Virus record (IMG/VR): IMGVR_UViG_3300008107_000017
Location: 1-64,000 of that record
Strand: one strand, 5' to 3'
Source of the DNA: a virus
Length of the DNA: 64,000 bases
Shown: positions 48,365-57,283 of the stretch, in pieces
Layout of the letters: each line of letters begins with the position of its first letter
How positions within the stretch are numbered: position 1 is the first letter of the stretch
The notes under the pieces: generated by a model
What the model saw: only the letters and a program-made list of their open reading frames with translations
Database searches by the model: none
What the model was told of the DNA's origin: nothing
Translations under genes and position numbers: made by a program

Positions 48365-49327
48365 ATGAGAAATGTACAGAATATTCTTTTAACTGAAAAG
48401 TACCGGCCACAAAACTTAGATGATCTTATTACACCTAAACGAGTAGGTGATAAATTATCAAAGGGTGTTTATCAACATCTTCTTTTACATGGTAGTCCAG
48501 GTACAGGTAAAACATCCGCTGCTAAAGCATTGGTTAAACATTTTAAGCATCCATATCTTTATATTAATGCATCAACAGATACCTCGGTTGATATTGTTAG
48601 AAATCGTATTACTGACTTCTGCGCAAACCGTTCCATTATGGATGAACCTGGTAAACTTAAGGTTATTATCCTAGATGAGATTGATGGTGTATCTGATCAA
48701 TTTTTTAAAGCCCTTCGTGCAACAATGGATCAATTTGCATCCAATGCCAGATTTATTGCAACATGTAATTACATTAATAAGGTTCCAGATCCAATTCAAT
48801 CAAGATTTGAAATGATTGATTTTGATTTTACGAAGGAGGAGGAAATGGAAATTATGAAAGGTTACATAATGAGAATTTTACAAATCTGTAAAGAAGAAGG
48901 AATTGGAATTGATAAACATGCAGCTGTTGAATTGGTAAAAAGAAAATTTCCGGATCTTCGTAATATGCTTAATCAACTTCAAGGGTTTAAATCCCAAGGT
49001 AAGGAAACTATTACTGTTGAAGATATTAAGAAGTTTAGTTCGGTTTACAAAGATGTTTATGATCTTATTATTGATAACACTGACCCGGTAAAAAATTACC
49101 AATATATGTTATCAAATTATGCAAACCGAGTAGATGATGTACTCTCTTCCTTAGGCGCTGAATTTATTGAATACATACAACAGGAAAGACCTTCTTATAT
49201 TCAATTCATACCGCAAACAATTGTAACGGTTTCAAAGTATCAATCGCAAAGACAACTTGTAATTGATCCTGCTGTATCAATGCTCGCTTGTATTTATGAA
49301 TTGCAATCAATATTAAATGGTGCATAA
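48365..49327 (+). CDS. 44: Clamp loader ATPase (T4 gp44, RFC-like)
   Basis: A 320-residue AAA+ protein (T4 gp44 319). Motifs are LTEKYRPQNLDDLI (RFC box), HGSPGTGKTSAAK (Walker A, ~40-52), KVIILDEIDGV (Walker B, ~98-108), FIATCNYINKVPDPIQSRF (sensor 1 and the SRF arginine finger, ~133-151) and FPDLRNMLNQLQ (sensor 2). With the gp62-like protein at 51051 it opens and loads the clamp encoded at 24542. Confidence 0.92.
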   Translation: MRNVQNILLTEKYRPQNLDDLITPKRVGDKLSKGVYQHLLLHGSPGTGKTSAAKALVKHFKHPYLYINASTDTSVDIVRNRITDFCANRSIMDEPGKLKVIILDEIDGVSDQFFKALRATMDQFASNARFIATCNYINKVPDPIQSRFEMIDFDFTKEEEMEIMKGYIMRILQICKEEGIGIDKHAAVELVKRKFPDLRNMLNQLQGFKSQGKETITVEDIKKFSSVYKDVYDLIIDNTDPVKNYQYMLSNYANRVDDVLSSLGAEFIEYIQQERPSYIQFIPQTIVTVSKYQSQRQLVIDPAVSMLACIYELQSILNGA

Positions 49328-49328
49328 T

Positions 49329-49493
49329 ATGTCAGATAATTTACTAAATGAATTAATTAAGAGATATCCTAATCATTTTGCATTAGGTGAAGCAGTAAAA
49401 AGATTTTGGGAGTTTAAGAGAGAAAGATCTAATCAATCACAAGAACAGATTGAAAAAGAATTCCTTATTATAAACTTTCAGTTTAATTCTTGA
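49329..49493 (+). CDS. Short hypothetical protein after the clamp loader gene
   Basis: A 54-residue protein (MSDNLLNELIKRYPNHFALG, then EAVKRFWEFKRERSN) with ATG one base after the gene 44 stop. It is helical, with an amphipathic charged C-terminal half. In T4, gene 62 or other replication genes occupy this place, but no similarity is visible. Coding is supported by close spacing and by an uninterrupted, plausible sequence. Confidence 0.5.
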   Translation: MSDNLLNELIKRYPNHFALGEAVKRFWEFKRERSNQSQEQIEKEFLIINFQFNS

Positions 49494-49524
49494 CCTGTTA
49501 TATTTTAATAAATTACAAAAATAG

Positions 49525-50739
49525 ATGAAAAAAACAGGTAGACACACACTAGTTGTGGATGGAAATTATTTTCTATTCAGAACATTATATGTCTTGCCTC
49601 GTCTAGGTAAGTCTAAAGAATTACTAGGTTCTTCTGAAGAGTCTCAATCCTTTATGGCAAAACTCGCAACTGATTTTGCATACCAGGTTAGATTATTTGA
49701 AGGTCTTATTGATAAAATTGTATGGACGGTAGATTCTCGTTCATGGCGTAAGGACTTTTACCCAGAGGCAGATTATAAAGGAAATCGTAAACAAGATTCC
49801 ACTATTAACTGGGAAAACTTTTCTAAAGTATCAGAAGACTTTATTGGTCTCTTGGTTCGTCAGGGTGTAATTGTTTCAAAAATTGATGGAGCCGAAGGTG
49901 ACGATTTAATGTATGCATGGAATACTGAATCTTTAGCCAATAACAAATCAGTAATTATGTTTACTGGTGACCGTGATATTGTTCAATTAGTTTGTAAAAA
50001 TAATGATACTCATACTATCCTATTTTCACCGGCTCATAAGAAACTCTATACCTATCAAGGCTTCTCTGAATGGATGAATACTGAAGAACAAGAAACATCA
50101 ACAGATATCTTTGATCTTATGAAGGTTTCAGTTTCACCAGAAAATCAAGCAAAGAAGCTATTACAAACTTTGGTAAAAAAGAAAAAGGTTGATATCATAG
50201 AGGTTGACCCCGAAGAGTTTCGTTTTAGAAAAGTTCTTACCGGTGATGCTGGTGATAATGTTACTCCTGCATATTGGTATGTATCTAAAGATCGCCGTTA
50301 TGGAATCAGCGAAAAGAAGGCAGAAGAAATTGTTTCTGAATTCAAACAGAAGCATGGCGTCCTTTCTCATATGTATCTTTATAATGATGAGTTGGTAACT
50401 GACCTTGCCAATATCATTATTCGTGTTATGAAGGCTAAACATATGACCAGGGAACAGATCATTGCCAATATTAAATCAAACGTAAACTTAATGGTTCTTT
50501 CTGCCGAATCTATCCCAGAGGGTATCCTAGACGAAATGTTTCGCTCTATTGAGTCTAAGATTAGTTTAAATACTTTAAAGATTAATGGTGTTTCTTCAAT
50601 GAAATCAATTTTAGAAAATAGCCCATATAAGACAGAAGATACCTCAATAGCAGTTTCATCTAAGATCTTTAAAGATGATGAAGATGACTCTGATTTTTCT
50701 TTCATATCAGATCGTAAACAAAAGGGAAAAATATTTTAA
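49525..50739 (+). CDS. rnh: 5'-3' exonuclease/flap endonuclease (T4 RNase H-like)
   Basis: A 404-residue protein of the FEN family, about 100 residues longer than T4 RNase H (305). Metal-site acidic residues are seen in LVVDGNYFLF (~9), WTVDSRSWRKDFYPEADYKGNR (~71-92), DGAEGDDLMYAW (~121) and TGDRDIVQL (~148). The helix-3-turn region is VLTGDAGDNVTPA (~234). It removes RNA primers and 5' flaps during lagging-strand synthesis. The extra length includes an insertion after ~175 and a disordered acidic C-terminus (DDEDDSDFSF) that might bind gp32-like protein. Confidence 0.85.
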   Translation: MKKTGRHTLVVDGNYFLFRTLYVLPRLGKSKELLGSSEESQSFMAKLATDFAYQVRLFEGLIDKIVWTVDSRSWRKDFYPEADYKGNRKQDSTINWENFSKVSEDFIGLLVRQGVIVSKIDGAEGDDLMYAWNTESLANNKSVIMFTGDRDIVQLVCKNNDTHTILFSPAHKKLYTYQGFSEWMNTEEQETSTDIFDLMKVSVSPENQAKKLLQTLVKKKKVDIIEVDPEEFRFRKVLTGDAGDNVTPAYWYVSKDRRYGISEKKAEEIVSEFKQKHGVLSHMYLYNDELVTDLANIIIRVMKAKHMTREQIIANIKSNVNLMVLSAESIPEGILDEMFRSIESKISLNTLKINGVSSMKSILENSPYKTEDTSIAVSSKIFKDDEDDSDFSFISDRKQKGKIF

Positions 50740-50740
50740 T

Positions 50741-51031
50741 ATGACGTCAAGAATGCAAAAAAGAGTAGATGATGCGATGATGGAATGTTATCGTCGTCTT
50801 TTTAGAGAATCAACTCCTAGTGGCAATTTTGACTATTTAGTTGAAACTGCTTCTTTAAATGACAGAGGTCAAAAAGAGATACCTTTTTTAGATTATGAAT
50901 TAGAAGAAAGTAAATGGGAACCTATTTTTAAAGAAATTTATAAAGAATATAAGATCCCTAAATATCTTAGACAATCATTTAGAATATCTATTGTTTTAGG
51001 ATGTTCCCCTAAAACAAAAATGAACTGTTAA
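50741..51031 (+). CDS. Hypothetical protein downstream of RNase H
   Basis: A 96-residue protein from ATG 50741, one base after the rnh stop; upstream in-frame ATGs at 50675 and 50678 overlap rnh and are less likely. Helical and charged (MQKRVDDAMMECYRRLFRES; EESKWEPIFKEIYKEYKIPK). In T4, gene rnh is followed by dsbA, but I cannot confirm that relation here. Confidence 0.55.
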   Translation: MTSRMQKRVDDAMMECYRRLFRESTPSGNFDYLVETASLNDRGQKEIPFLDYELEESKWEPIFKEIYKEYKIPKYLRQSFRISIVLGCSPKTKMNC

Positions 51032-51050
51032 AGTATAATAAAAAAGGAGT

Positions 51051-51467
51051 ATGCAATTATTTGACTACATAAAGGTTTTATTTGGTAAAGACGCACAATG
51101 GGATAAAGTTTCTAGTTATGATAAGTCTCGTAATTCTTTTATGACCAATCGTTTTATGAGTATTAAATTTCCTATCCAGGCAAATCTGTTTAATACTCTT
51201 AAAATTGATCCAGTAGGACAGGCAGAAGCATGGAGAATGGTTGCTTCAAAGTTTAATAAAGTTCCAGGTTTTATTTACACAAAGGTAAAGAAACAAGAAA
51301 AAGAAAAGCAATGGTCACCAGATCCAAAGGCCGTTGAACTTTATATGAAATTTAATGAAATTGGTCATAGAGAGTTTAAAGAATGCCTAAAATATAACCC
51401 ATCAGAAGTCCGAACCGCGATAGATATATTAGAAAAACAGATGGGAAATGATGCTAATAGACAATAA
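51051..51467 (+). CDS. 62: Probable clamp loader small subunit (gp62-like)
   Basis: A 138-residue protein (T4 gp62 187). MQLFDYIKVLFGK, then SRNSFMTNRFMSIKFPIQANLFNTLKIDP (~24-52), matches the pattern 'Y-x-x-F-x-x-N-R-x-x-S' followed by a 'N-x-x-N' helix seen in gp62 homologues of marine T4-like phages. The C-terminal helices (GHREFKECLKYNPSEVRTAI) fit. The start has an AAAAAGGAGT upstream, one of few SD-like sequences here. The gp44 partner is encoded 2.7 kb upstream. The call rests on pattern and neighbourhood. Confidence 0.5.
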   Translation: MQLFDYIKVLFGKDAQWDKVSSYDKSRNSFMTNRFMSIKFPIQANLFNTLKIDPVGQAEAWRMVASKFNKVPGFIYTKVKKQEKEKQWSPDPKAVELYMKFNEIGHREFKECLKYNPSEVRTAIDILEKQMGNDANRQ

Positions 51468-52119
51468 GTTTGAGTTAGGTATTCCAACTCACATTTACTT
51501 TACTCTTTATAAGTTTGATCTCATTGATAGTATTATCATATCAAGAGTCATAAAAGAGTGTAAAAACTGGAATGAATCCGGTGATGAAAATCTTTTCACC
51601 GTTGATGTAGAATCTTTTAAGTCTGCTATTAGAGGTAATAAAAGACTGGATCATGAGATCACAAAAGCCGAGGTAGATGGTCTTGCTGCAATGCCTGGTA
51701 ATAAACCTAATTCGGTTACCTTTCTTTGGTCAATTATAGAAAGGCTAGAAAATCTAGAGTGGATGACATTTAGTATTTCTTATGATAAAAAATTCTCAAG
51801 AGTTGTTAAGATTGAGAATAAGGAAATTATGAGCTTTTATTTTAAGATAGAAGAAGGTATTTTTGACTTAACTCAAGTATTCCAAAGAAGCCAACTCGAT
51901 ATTATTAATAAAAAGATTATTGAGTACAAAATAATGCCTAACAAGTATTTAGAAAGATCTTCATATTTTTATATGAAAGCTTCACTTTTATTTGAAATTT
52001 TAGGCCAACTTGAAATTGATGGTACTCTTGGAACATTTGATCTTCTTGATCATATTGATCAAAAACTAGAAGAAGATGATCCTACCCTTTTGGTTAAGAC
52101 AGACTATACTCCTTATTAA
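51448..52119 (+). CDS. Hypothetical protein downstream of the gp62-like gene
   Basis: A 223-residue protein; two adjacent ATGs (51448, 51451) could start it, overlapping the upstream gene by 17-20 nt. Mixed helical sequence (IIISRVIKECKNWNESGDEN; FDLTQVFQRSQLDIINKKIIEYK) with no recognised motif. Co-transcription with clamp loader genes suggests an early replication-linked role. The late-type element begins 4 nt after its stop. Confidence 0.55.
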   Translation: MMLIDNKFELGIPTHIYFTLYKFDLIDSIIISRVIKECKNWNESGDENLFTVDVESFKSAIRGNKRLDHEITKAEVDGLAAMPGNKPNSVTFLWSIIERLENLEWMTFSISYDKKFSRVVKIENKEIMSFYFKIEEGIFDLTQVFQRSQLDIINKKIIEYKIMPNKYLERSSYFYMKASLLFEILGQLEIDGTLGTFDLLDHIDQKLEEDDPTLLVKTDYTPY

Positions 52120-52122
52120 GGA

Positions 52123-52131
52123 ATATATAAA
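52123..52131 (+). promoter_or_regulatory. Late-type ATATATAAA element
   Basis: GAATATATAAAC context, 12 nt before ATG 52144. It marks the switch from replication genes to the second structural block. Confidence 0.55.
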
Positions 52132-52143
52132 CAAAAAGGTCTT

Positions 52144-52572
52144 ATGAAAAGTTTTTTAAGGAGATGTTGCGAATCTAAGCGTGAATGCGTAACATATCTT
52201 GTGGTACTTTTATGGTTAGCTGTAGGTATTACTGCAACATATTTTGAAACCGATTTTACTGCTTTGGCTGCATATTTTGTTTCTTTAACAGGTTTCGTTG
52301 CTTCATATATATTTGGTGAAAGCGTTCGTAGAAGTAAAAATTCTTCAATATTTTTGCCAGGCCCTAACAGTAGAAGAGAAGTAATGATGTACATTACAAT
52401 TGGATTATGGCTAGCCGTAGGTTTATGGGTAATCGTAAATGGTTCAGATCTTATTGGAGTAAGCGCATATTTTGCAGCATTAACACCGTTTGTAGGTTCA
52501 TATATTTTAGGTGAAACTTTCAAAAAGGAAGTGGTTGAAGTTGAAGAAATAGAACAACAAATAAATTCTTAA
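52144..52572 (+). CDS. Four-helix membrane protein with internal duplication
   Basis: A 142-residue protein containing two similar halves. TYLVVLLWLAVGITATYF...FTALAAYFVSLTGFVASYIFGES (~17-62) and MYITIGLWLAVGLWVIV...LIGVSAYFAALTPFVGSYILGET (~82-128) align position by position (L-W-L-A-V-G; A-Y-F-x-x-L-T-x-F-V-x-S-Y-I-x-G-E). Each half has two transmembrane helices, giving four. The N-terminus (RRCCESKRE) and the C-terminus are charged. A late-type element precedes it, so a holin or an inner-membrane assembly factor is possible; neither is established. Confidence 0.65.
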   Translation: MKSFLRRCCESKRECVTYLVVLLWLAVGITATYFETDFTALAAYFVSLTGFVASYIFGESVRRSKNSSIFLPGPNSRREVMMYITIGLWLAVGLWVIVNGSDLIGVSAYFAALTPFVGSYILGETFKKEVVEVEEIEQQINS

Positions 52573-52575
52573 TAC

Positions 52576-54534
52576 ATGGCCGTTATAGGAACAACAACAA
52601 ATGAAAATGGCGATGCTATTTTAATAAGTCTTCAAGAGCCTTACAAGAATGTTGTTGAGGTATTAAGTTATAGTGATCAAACCGAAGGTGAATCTACATC
52701 AGTTTATTTTAGTAAATCTTTTAGATGGGGTATTGATGGAGTTACCTATTCTGATTGGATCTCATTAACTAATGCGAATCTAGACGGTTTGTTACTCAAT
52801 CCGATTAATCCATTTTGGGTGCAGTATAAGTATGAACAGGTGGGCGATGGCACACTAGAATTTAAGTCTATATCACTCGAAATAGTTACAGATGGTGGAA
52901 TGATTTGTAAAATTCCACAAATTAATTGTTGTGATAGCGGTTCATTATCAGGTGCGCAAAACCTTGTTATTGATTGCTGTGGTTCATCCTGGAACCCGTA
53001 TGATTTGTCCAGGGCATCACAGATGTATAACCAACTTTCTGCTGTTGCATCAAATTTATTTGGTTTTTGTGTTAAGTACTTTAAGACTGCTGCAGATCAA
53101 AGAAGTAAAGATGTTATCCTAAAAGAATATTCTTTATTTAATGTTATCTCAACTGCAGAAGTTAAGATAATGTTTCCTGATAACCAATTACCAACAAGGG
53201 ACATTCAGTATAATCCTCTTATGATGGATTTTCCTGTACAGTTTGAGGTGCATATTGTTAAATCAGCATTTGAACAAGTATTTGGTGTTGGTGCAAGACC
53301 ACAGATGAGAGACTATTTGTATTTTGAACAATATATGAACAGAATGTATGAAGTTGATGCTGTTACTGAAGCGGATGACTTTTTATATACCGGATCATAT
53401 TGGAGAGTAAGTCTTGTACCTTATCAACAAAGAACGGCTGTTCTCTATCCTAATAAAAACATTGAAGCTGAAAAGAATGCATTGGTAAGTGACCTTGAAT
53501 CTAAGTTTGGTGAAGAGGCTAATAAAGAATACGATGATGTAAGAAAGCCTAATCAATATAACACTATAGGTACTTTATCAAATGATTATGTTAGAAGAAT
53601 ACTTGATAAGAGACTTTTAATTAAAGAGGAGAATGTTTATAATAACTGGACTATTATTTCCAAATATCACTATCAGTTGTCCTCAATGGAAACAGGCATA
53701 GAAGGTGTTGAGTACAGATATAATAAAGGATGGAAAGAAACCGATGATAGAGCATTTACTTTTTGGGTAAGACCAAAATACACAAATCCTATTGGGATAA
53801 ATGTGGCAATCACAGGCATAACTAATAGCGGAGGAAAGGTAAAACTTAATACTTCAGGTTTACCTACCCTGTCACAAACCCTCTCTGTTGGAAATTGGGT
53901 TAAGGTTGCTGGTACCGCATCATATAACGGTATTCATAAAATAACCGCAATAGGATCTACTAGTATTAATATTGATGTAGACTATATTGATAATACATTC
54001 CAAGGTACTCCTAGATTTAACAGAGAGGCAAGTAATACCTTTATGGTTTATGAAACGTCTCTTTTACCACCTGCTCAACTTGTAGAATTCACATACACAC
54101 CAAATTGGTTTATAGTAAAGTTGGATGGTAACTATTTTAAGTATAATTTACAATCACAAGGTCTATCTCTTATTGAGAATAATTGGTATGCATTCGTAAT
54201 TAATCTTAATTCTATTGCAAAACAATTAAGCCTGTTTGGATATGAAACTCTTGATAAAACAGGTGCAATTAATCCAAAAAATAGCGCTCAATTAACAAAG
54301 ATATTTTCTGAGACCAAATTGTATACACCGATTGAAATACCAGATTTTAATTCATGGAAACTATTAGGGTGTAAAACAGACCTAACTAACCTTCGTATTT
54401 GGAGTAAACCTATTGAAGAAGAATTACAGGAATTGATATTATCACAATATGTAGTAAAAGATACTCATTTAACTTTACTACTGGATAATGCTGCACCACA
54501 ACTATTACTACAGAAAGAAACCAATCCTAGATAA
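52576..54534 (+). CDS. Large virion protein with C-terminal lectin-like (LamG/ConA-type) domain
   Basis: A 652-residue protein starting 3 nt after the membrane protein gene. The N-terminal ~110 residues are beta-rich (VYFSKSFRWGIDGVTYSDWI). Two cysteine pairs follow (INCCDSG, IDCCGSS). A middle domain (~200-300) has FPVQFEVHIVKSAFEQVFG and GSYWRVSLVPYQQRTAVLYP. The C-terminal ~280 residues hold beta segments with WFIVKLDGNYFKYNL, NNWYAFVINLN and LTNLRIWSKPIEEELQELI, the usual closing stretch of concanavalin-like/LamG lectin folds. It is probably a tail or baseplate component that may contact surface glycans. Confidence 0.6.
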   Translation: MAVIGTTTNENGDAILISLQEPYKNVVEVLSYSDQTEGESTSVYFSKSFRWGIDGVTYSDWISLTNANLDGLLLNPINPFWVQYKYEQVGDGTLEFKSISLEIVTDGGMICKIPQINCCDSGSLSGAQNLVIDCCGSSWNPYDLSRASQMYNQLSAVASNLFGFCVKYFKTAADQRSKDVILKEYSLFNVISTAEVKIMFPDNQLPTRDIQYNPLMMDFPVQFEVHIVKSAFEQVFGVGARPQMRDYLYFEQYMNRMYEVDAVTEADDFLYTGSYWRVSLVPYQQRTAVLYPNKNIEAEKNALVSDLESKFGEEANKEYDDVRKPNQYNTIGTLSNDYVRRILDKRLLIKEENVYNNWTIISKYHYQLSSMETGIEGVEYRYNKGWKETDDRAFTFWVRPKYTNPIGINVAITGITNSGGKVKLNTSGLPTLSQTLSVGNWVKVAGTASYNGIHKITAIGSTSINIDVDYIDNTFQGTPRFNREASNTFMVYETSLLPPAQLVEFTYTPNWFIVKLDGNYFKYNLQSQGLSLIENNWYAFVINLNSIAKQLSLFGYETLDKTGAINPKNSAQLTKIFSETKLYTPIEIPDFNSWKLLGCKTDLTNLRIWSKPIEEELQELILSQYVVKDTHLTLLLDNAAPQLLLQKETNPR

Positions 54535-54540
54535 GCTAGA

Positions 54541-54549
54541 ATATATAAT
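54541..54549 (+). promoter_or_regulatory. Variant late-type element (ATATATAAT)
   Basis: GAATATATAATC context; the last base differs from the common form. It ends 15 nt before ATG 54565. Confidence 0.45.
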
Positions 54550-54564
54550 CTAAATTAAGGATTA

Positions 54565-55182
54565 ATGAAAGAAGATTCTAAACATAAATTTAGAGATAGC
54601 CTTGGAGACTTATTAAATGATTTACCTGATGAGGTACCTGGTTTAGAAGATACCCCACAATTACCAAAGGTTAGAGCAGAAGGAACACAAGCTGTTGCAT
54701 TACAAACCGCAAAGAATAAGGCCCAGCGGGTTATGAATAATCTTCTTAAGTTCTATTTAAGTGAAGAGATTATTGAGGAGCATGAATACATTAAGGTTAA
54801 AGCAGAGCTAGATGAATATGCATTAGGTATGCTTATTCGCCAAATGCAAAATAGTGAAACTGCAATTTCAACATTAATGGATACTATTAATGAAGGTGAC
54901 GTTTCGCCTAGAATGTTTGAAGTACTTAGCGACCTACAGAGAACACTTTTAGATATCATTAAAAGTCAAACCATGTATATGGTTGCAATTGAAGAGAATG
55001 CTAAAAAGCTTTCCAGGGATATTGATGTTTATCATGGGGGTGCTAATACTGATACTGCTCAAAAGAAATCCGGTAACACTGGTGTTAAGGCAAGAGGAAC
55101 TAAGGATCTTATGAGAGCCTTACAAGATAGTATTAACGAAGAAGATATACAAGATGTCGATGCAGATCAAACTGAAGAATAA
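54565..55182 (+). CDS. 16: Probable terminase small subunit (gp16-like)
   Basis: A 205-residue acidic protein (T4 gp16 164) just upstream of the large terminase. A central helical hairpin at ~45-150 (NKAQRVMNNLLKFYLSEEIIEEHEY; VLSDLQRTLLDIIKSQTMYMVAI) suits the coiled-coil ring core of gp16, and both ends are charged and probably flexible. Recognition is by position and fold pattern, not motif. It would recognise DNA and stimulate the gp17 ATPase. It overlaps the co-chaperonin gene by 29 nt. Confidence 0.55.
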   Translation: MKEDSKHKFRDSLGDLLNDLPDEVPGLEDTPQLPKVRAEGTQAVALQTAKNKAQRVMNNLLKFYLSEEIIEEHEYIKVKAELDEYALGMLIRQMQNSETAISTLMDTINEGDVSPRMFEVLSDLQRTLLDIIKSQTMYMVAIEENAKKLSRDIDVYHGGANTDTAQKKSGNTGVKARGTKDLMRALQDSINEEDIQDVDADQTEE

Positions 55183-55426
55183 CTATGTTCTTACAAAAGA
55201 GATCATAGAAGAAAAAGTAACCGAAGGTGGAATTATACTTCCAACCGAAAAGTATAATCGTAAATGTATTGTAATTAAGTCCTCATCCGAAGATGTTAGA
55301 GATGGGCATACAATCATAAAAACAATTGGTAAGGGTACGATTTTTAATATAGACGGAGAAGAATACGAAGCTCTACATGAAAATCATATCTTAGCTATAA
55401 TAGAAGAAGATGGCACAGAAACCTAG
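55154..55426 (+). CDS. 31: GroES-like co-chaperonin (gp31-like)
   Basis: A 90-residue protein. LKNNYVLTKEIIEEKVTEGG (~7-26) with IILP and the mobile-loop position just after it, then KTIGKGTIFNIDGEEYEALHENHILAIIEE (~56-85), match the chaperonin-10 fold, including the final E-x-x-I-L-A-I-I strand. T4 gp31 replaces host GroES to fold the large gp23 capsid protein. Here it lies between small and large terminase genes, overlapping both, a late context that fits capsid folding. Confidence 0.75.
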   Translation: MSMQIKLKNNYVLTKEIIEEKVTEGGIILPTEKYNRKCIVIKSSSEDVRDGHTIIKTIGKGTIFNIDGEEYEALHENHILAIIEEDGTET

Positions 55427-57227
55427 AGCAGAAAGCGCAGGATTTGAGTTTAAGATTGGCGCTGCAGAAGAATCCTTTTCATGGACATCAGAAAAGGTTG
55501 AACAACTTATGCTTGCATTAGAGGAAGGGTATAAACCTAAAGCAACTCCTTTCTATGAAGGTAATTCTAATCTTAGGAAGGGAAACATAGTTTTTAATTA
55601 TACACCGCATGAGATTAGAGAAATAAAGAAATGCGCAACTGATATTGTTTATTTTGCAAATACTTATTGTACCGTAATGACCGATCATGGTCTTCAGACA
55701 ATTAAGTTAAGAGGATATCAGGAAGAGATGTTAAGACAATTTCAAAAGGAAAGATTTAATTGTTGTTTAGCATCTCGTCAGATTGGTAAAACAATTTGCT
55801 CATCAATTTTTATTGCATGGTACTCTTTATTTAATTTTGATAAGAATTCTCTTGTACTTTCAAACAAAGGGGCTACCACTCGTGAAATTATTGATAAAGG
55901 AAAAACGATTCTTGAACACTTACCGTTTTTCTTAAAGCCTGGTGTTATTAAATGGGATGTATTTAATTCCAAGTTTGATAATGGCTGTCGTATTATTGGT
56001 CAAACCACTACAAAGAAAGCCGCAATTGGTTTTACAATTCACTTACTGTTTATGGATGAGTTCGCTCACATCCCACAGAACTTCGTGGAAACATTTTATG
56101 AAAACGTTTATCCTACTGTATCTGCTTCTTCAAATTCAAAGGTAATTATTACAAGTACACCGAACGGATTTAATAAGTTTTATGATATTTACTCATCTGC
56201 AGAAAAAGGATTAAATGAATATTCACCGTTTAGGGTTGACTGGTGGGATGTTCCTGGTAGAGACGAGGCATGGATGAGGCAAGAAGTTGCTAACCTTGGT
56301 TCAGAGGAGGCTTTTAATAGACAATACGGAAATCAGTTTATAGCAAGTTCTTCTCTCTTATTAGGCGCAGATAGTCTTAAAAAGCTTCAACAAAACCAAA
56401 AAGAATTTATTCATAAAGAGATTCCTGAATTTGAGGATGAGAACATTGAGTATGCAGGCTTATTATGGGATCCTGATTTTAATCTTGATGAAATTGAAGA
56501 AGATACAAATTATTGGGTCTTTTCAATTGATATTGCAGAAGGAAATGGTGGTGACTATTCAATTATAAATATCTTTAAGATTGAAATCATGGATGAGCAG
56601 GACTGGAAAAAGATAACCTCGCCTGGGTCGTTTGTAGACTTTTTTAGACTTAGACAAATAGGAAGATTTAGAAGTAATGAACATACTATAGAAGAATTTG
56701 CAAAAGCTGTTTATATTTTATCATTTGATATGTTTCATTCAGAAAACGTAAAACTAATAATCGAGTGGAATATGTTTGGCGGTGAATTAATTAAGAGACT
56801 GGAAACTGTCTTTCCACAGAGAAATGAATTTGATGAAGAAATGGTTGTTAAGTTTAAACATCGTATTGATGCAAGAACTAAAAACTTTGGTCTTAAAATC
56901 AAAAAAGATAATAAACCTATCTTTTGTCAAAACTTTAAGAAATATATAACCCAGAATAGAATTGTAATTAAAGATAAGAAAACTGTGTATGAAGCCTCTA
57001 CGTTTGGAAAGATGCCTAATGGAACATATGCAGGACAATTAGGTCATGACGATCTTATAATGACCAGCATAAATAGTTCAGAATTTTTCTTTACTTTAGA
57101 CTTTTCCGACTTTGTTGAAGAGATTTATGATACCGTAGAAGAATCTCTACAAACTAAGATTGATGAGATCTTAGAAAAGGATTCTAAGGGAGGAAATCTC
57201 AATTACGATATTTATGATCTTGTGTAG
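55410..57227 (+). CDS. 17: Terminase large subunit (gp17-like)
   Basis: A 605-residue packaging motor (T4 gp17 610). ATPase: LRGYQEEMLRQF adenine-binding segment, ASRQIGKTICS (Walker A, ~128-138), HLLFMDEFAHIP (Walker B plus Glu, ~210) and ITSTPNG (coupling motif III). Nuclease: FSIDIAEGNGGDYSI (~371), LIIEWNMFGG (~449) and QLGHDDLIMTS (~543) provide the acidic RNase H-fold residues. It translocates DNA into the prohead and cuts headful ends. Confidence 0.95.
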   Translation: MAQKPRAESAGFEFKIGAAEESFSWTSEKVEQLMLALEEGYKPKATPFYEGNSNLRKGNIVFNYTPHEIREIKKCATDIVYFANTYCTVMTDHGLQTIKLRGYQEEMLRQFQKERFNCCLASRQIGKTICSSIFIAWYSLFNFDKNSLVLSNKGATTREIIDKGKTILEHLPFFLKPGVIKWDVFNSKFDNGCRIIGQTTTKKAAIGFTIHLLFMDEFAHIPQNFVETFYENVYPTVSASSNSKVIITSTPNGFNKFYDIYSSAEKGLNEYSPFRVDWWDVPGRDEAWMRQEVANLGSEEAFNRQYGNQFIASSSLLLGADSLKKLQQNQKEFIHKEIPEFEDENIEYAGLLWDPDFNLDEIEEDTNYWVFSIDIAEGNGGDYSIINIFKIEIMDEQDWKKITSPGSFVDFFRLRQIGRFRSNEHTIEEFAKAVYILSFDMFHSENVKLIIEWNMFGGELIKRLETVFPQRNEFDEEMVVKFKHRIDARTKNFGLKIKKDNKPIFCQNFKKYITQNRIVIKDKKTVYEASTFGKMPNGTYAGQLGHDDLIMTSINSSEFFFTLDFSDFVEEIYDTVEESLQTKIDEILEKDSKGGNLNYDIYDLV

Positions 57228-57246
57228 AAAAGTGGCTATGCCGTGG

Positions 57247-57255
57247 ATATATAAA
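57247..57255 (+). promoter_or_regulatory. Late-type ATATATAAA element before the tail sheath gene
   Basis: GATATATAAAA context, 28 nt before ATG 57284; the leader is A-rich with no SD sequence. Confidence 0.55.
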
Positions 57256-57283
57256 AAAAGCAATAAAAAAAATATAATACAAG

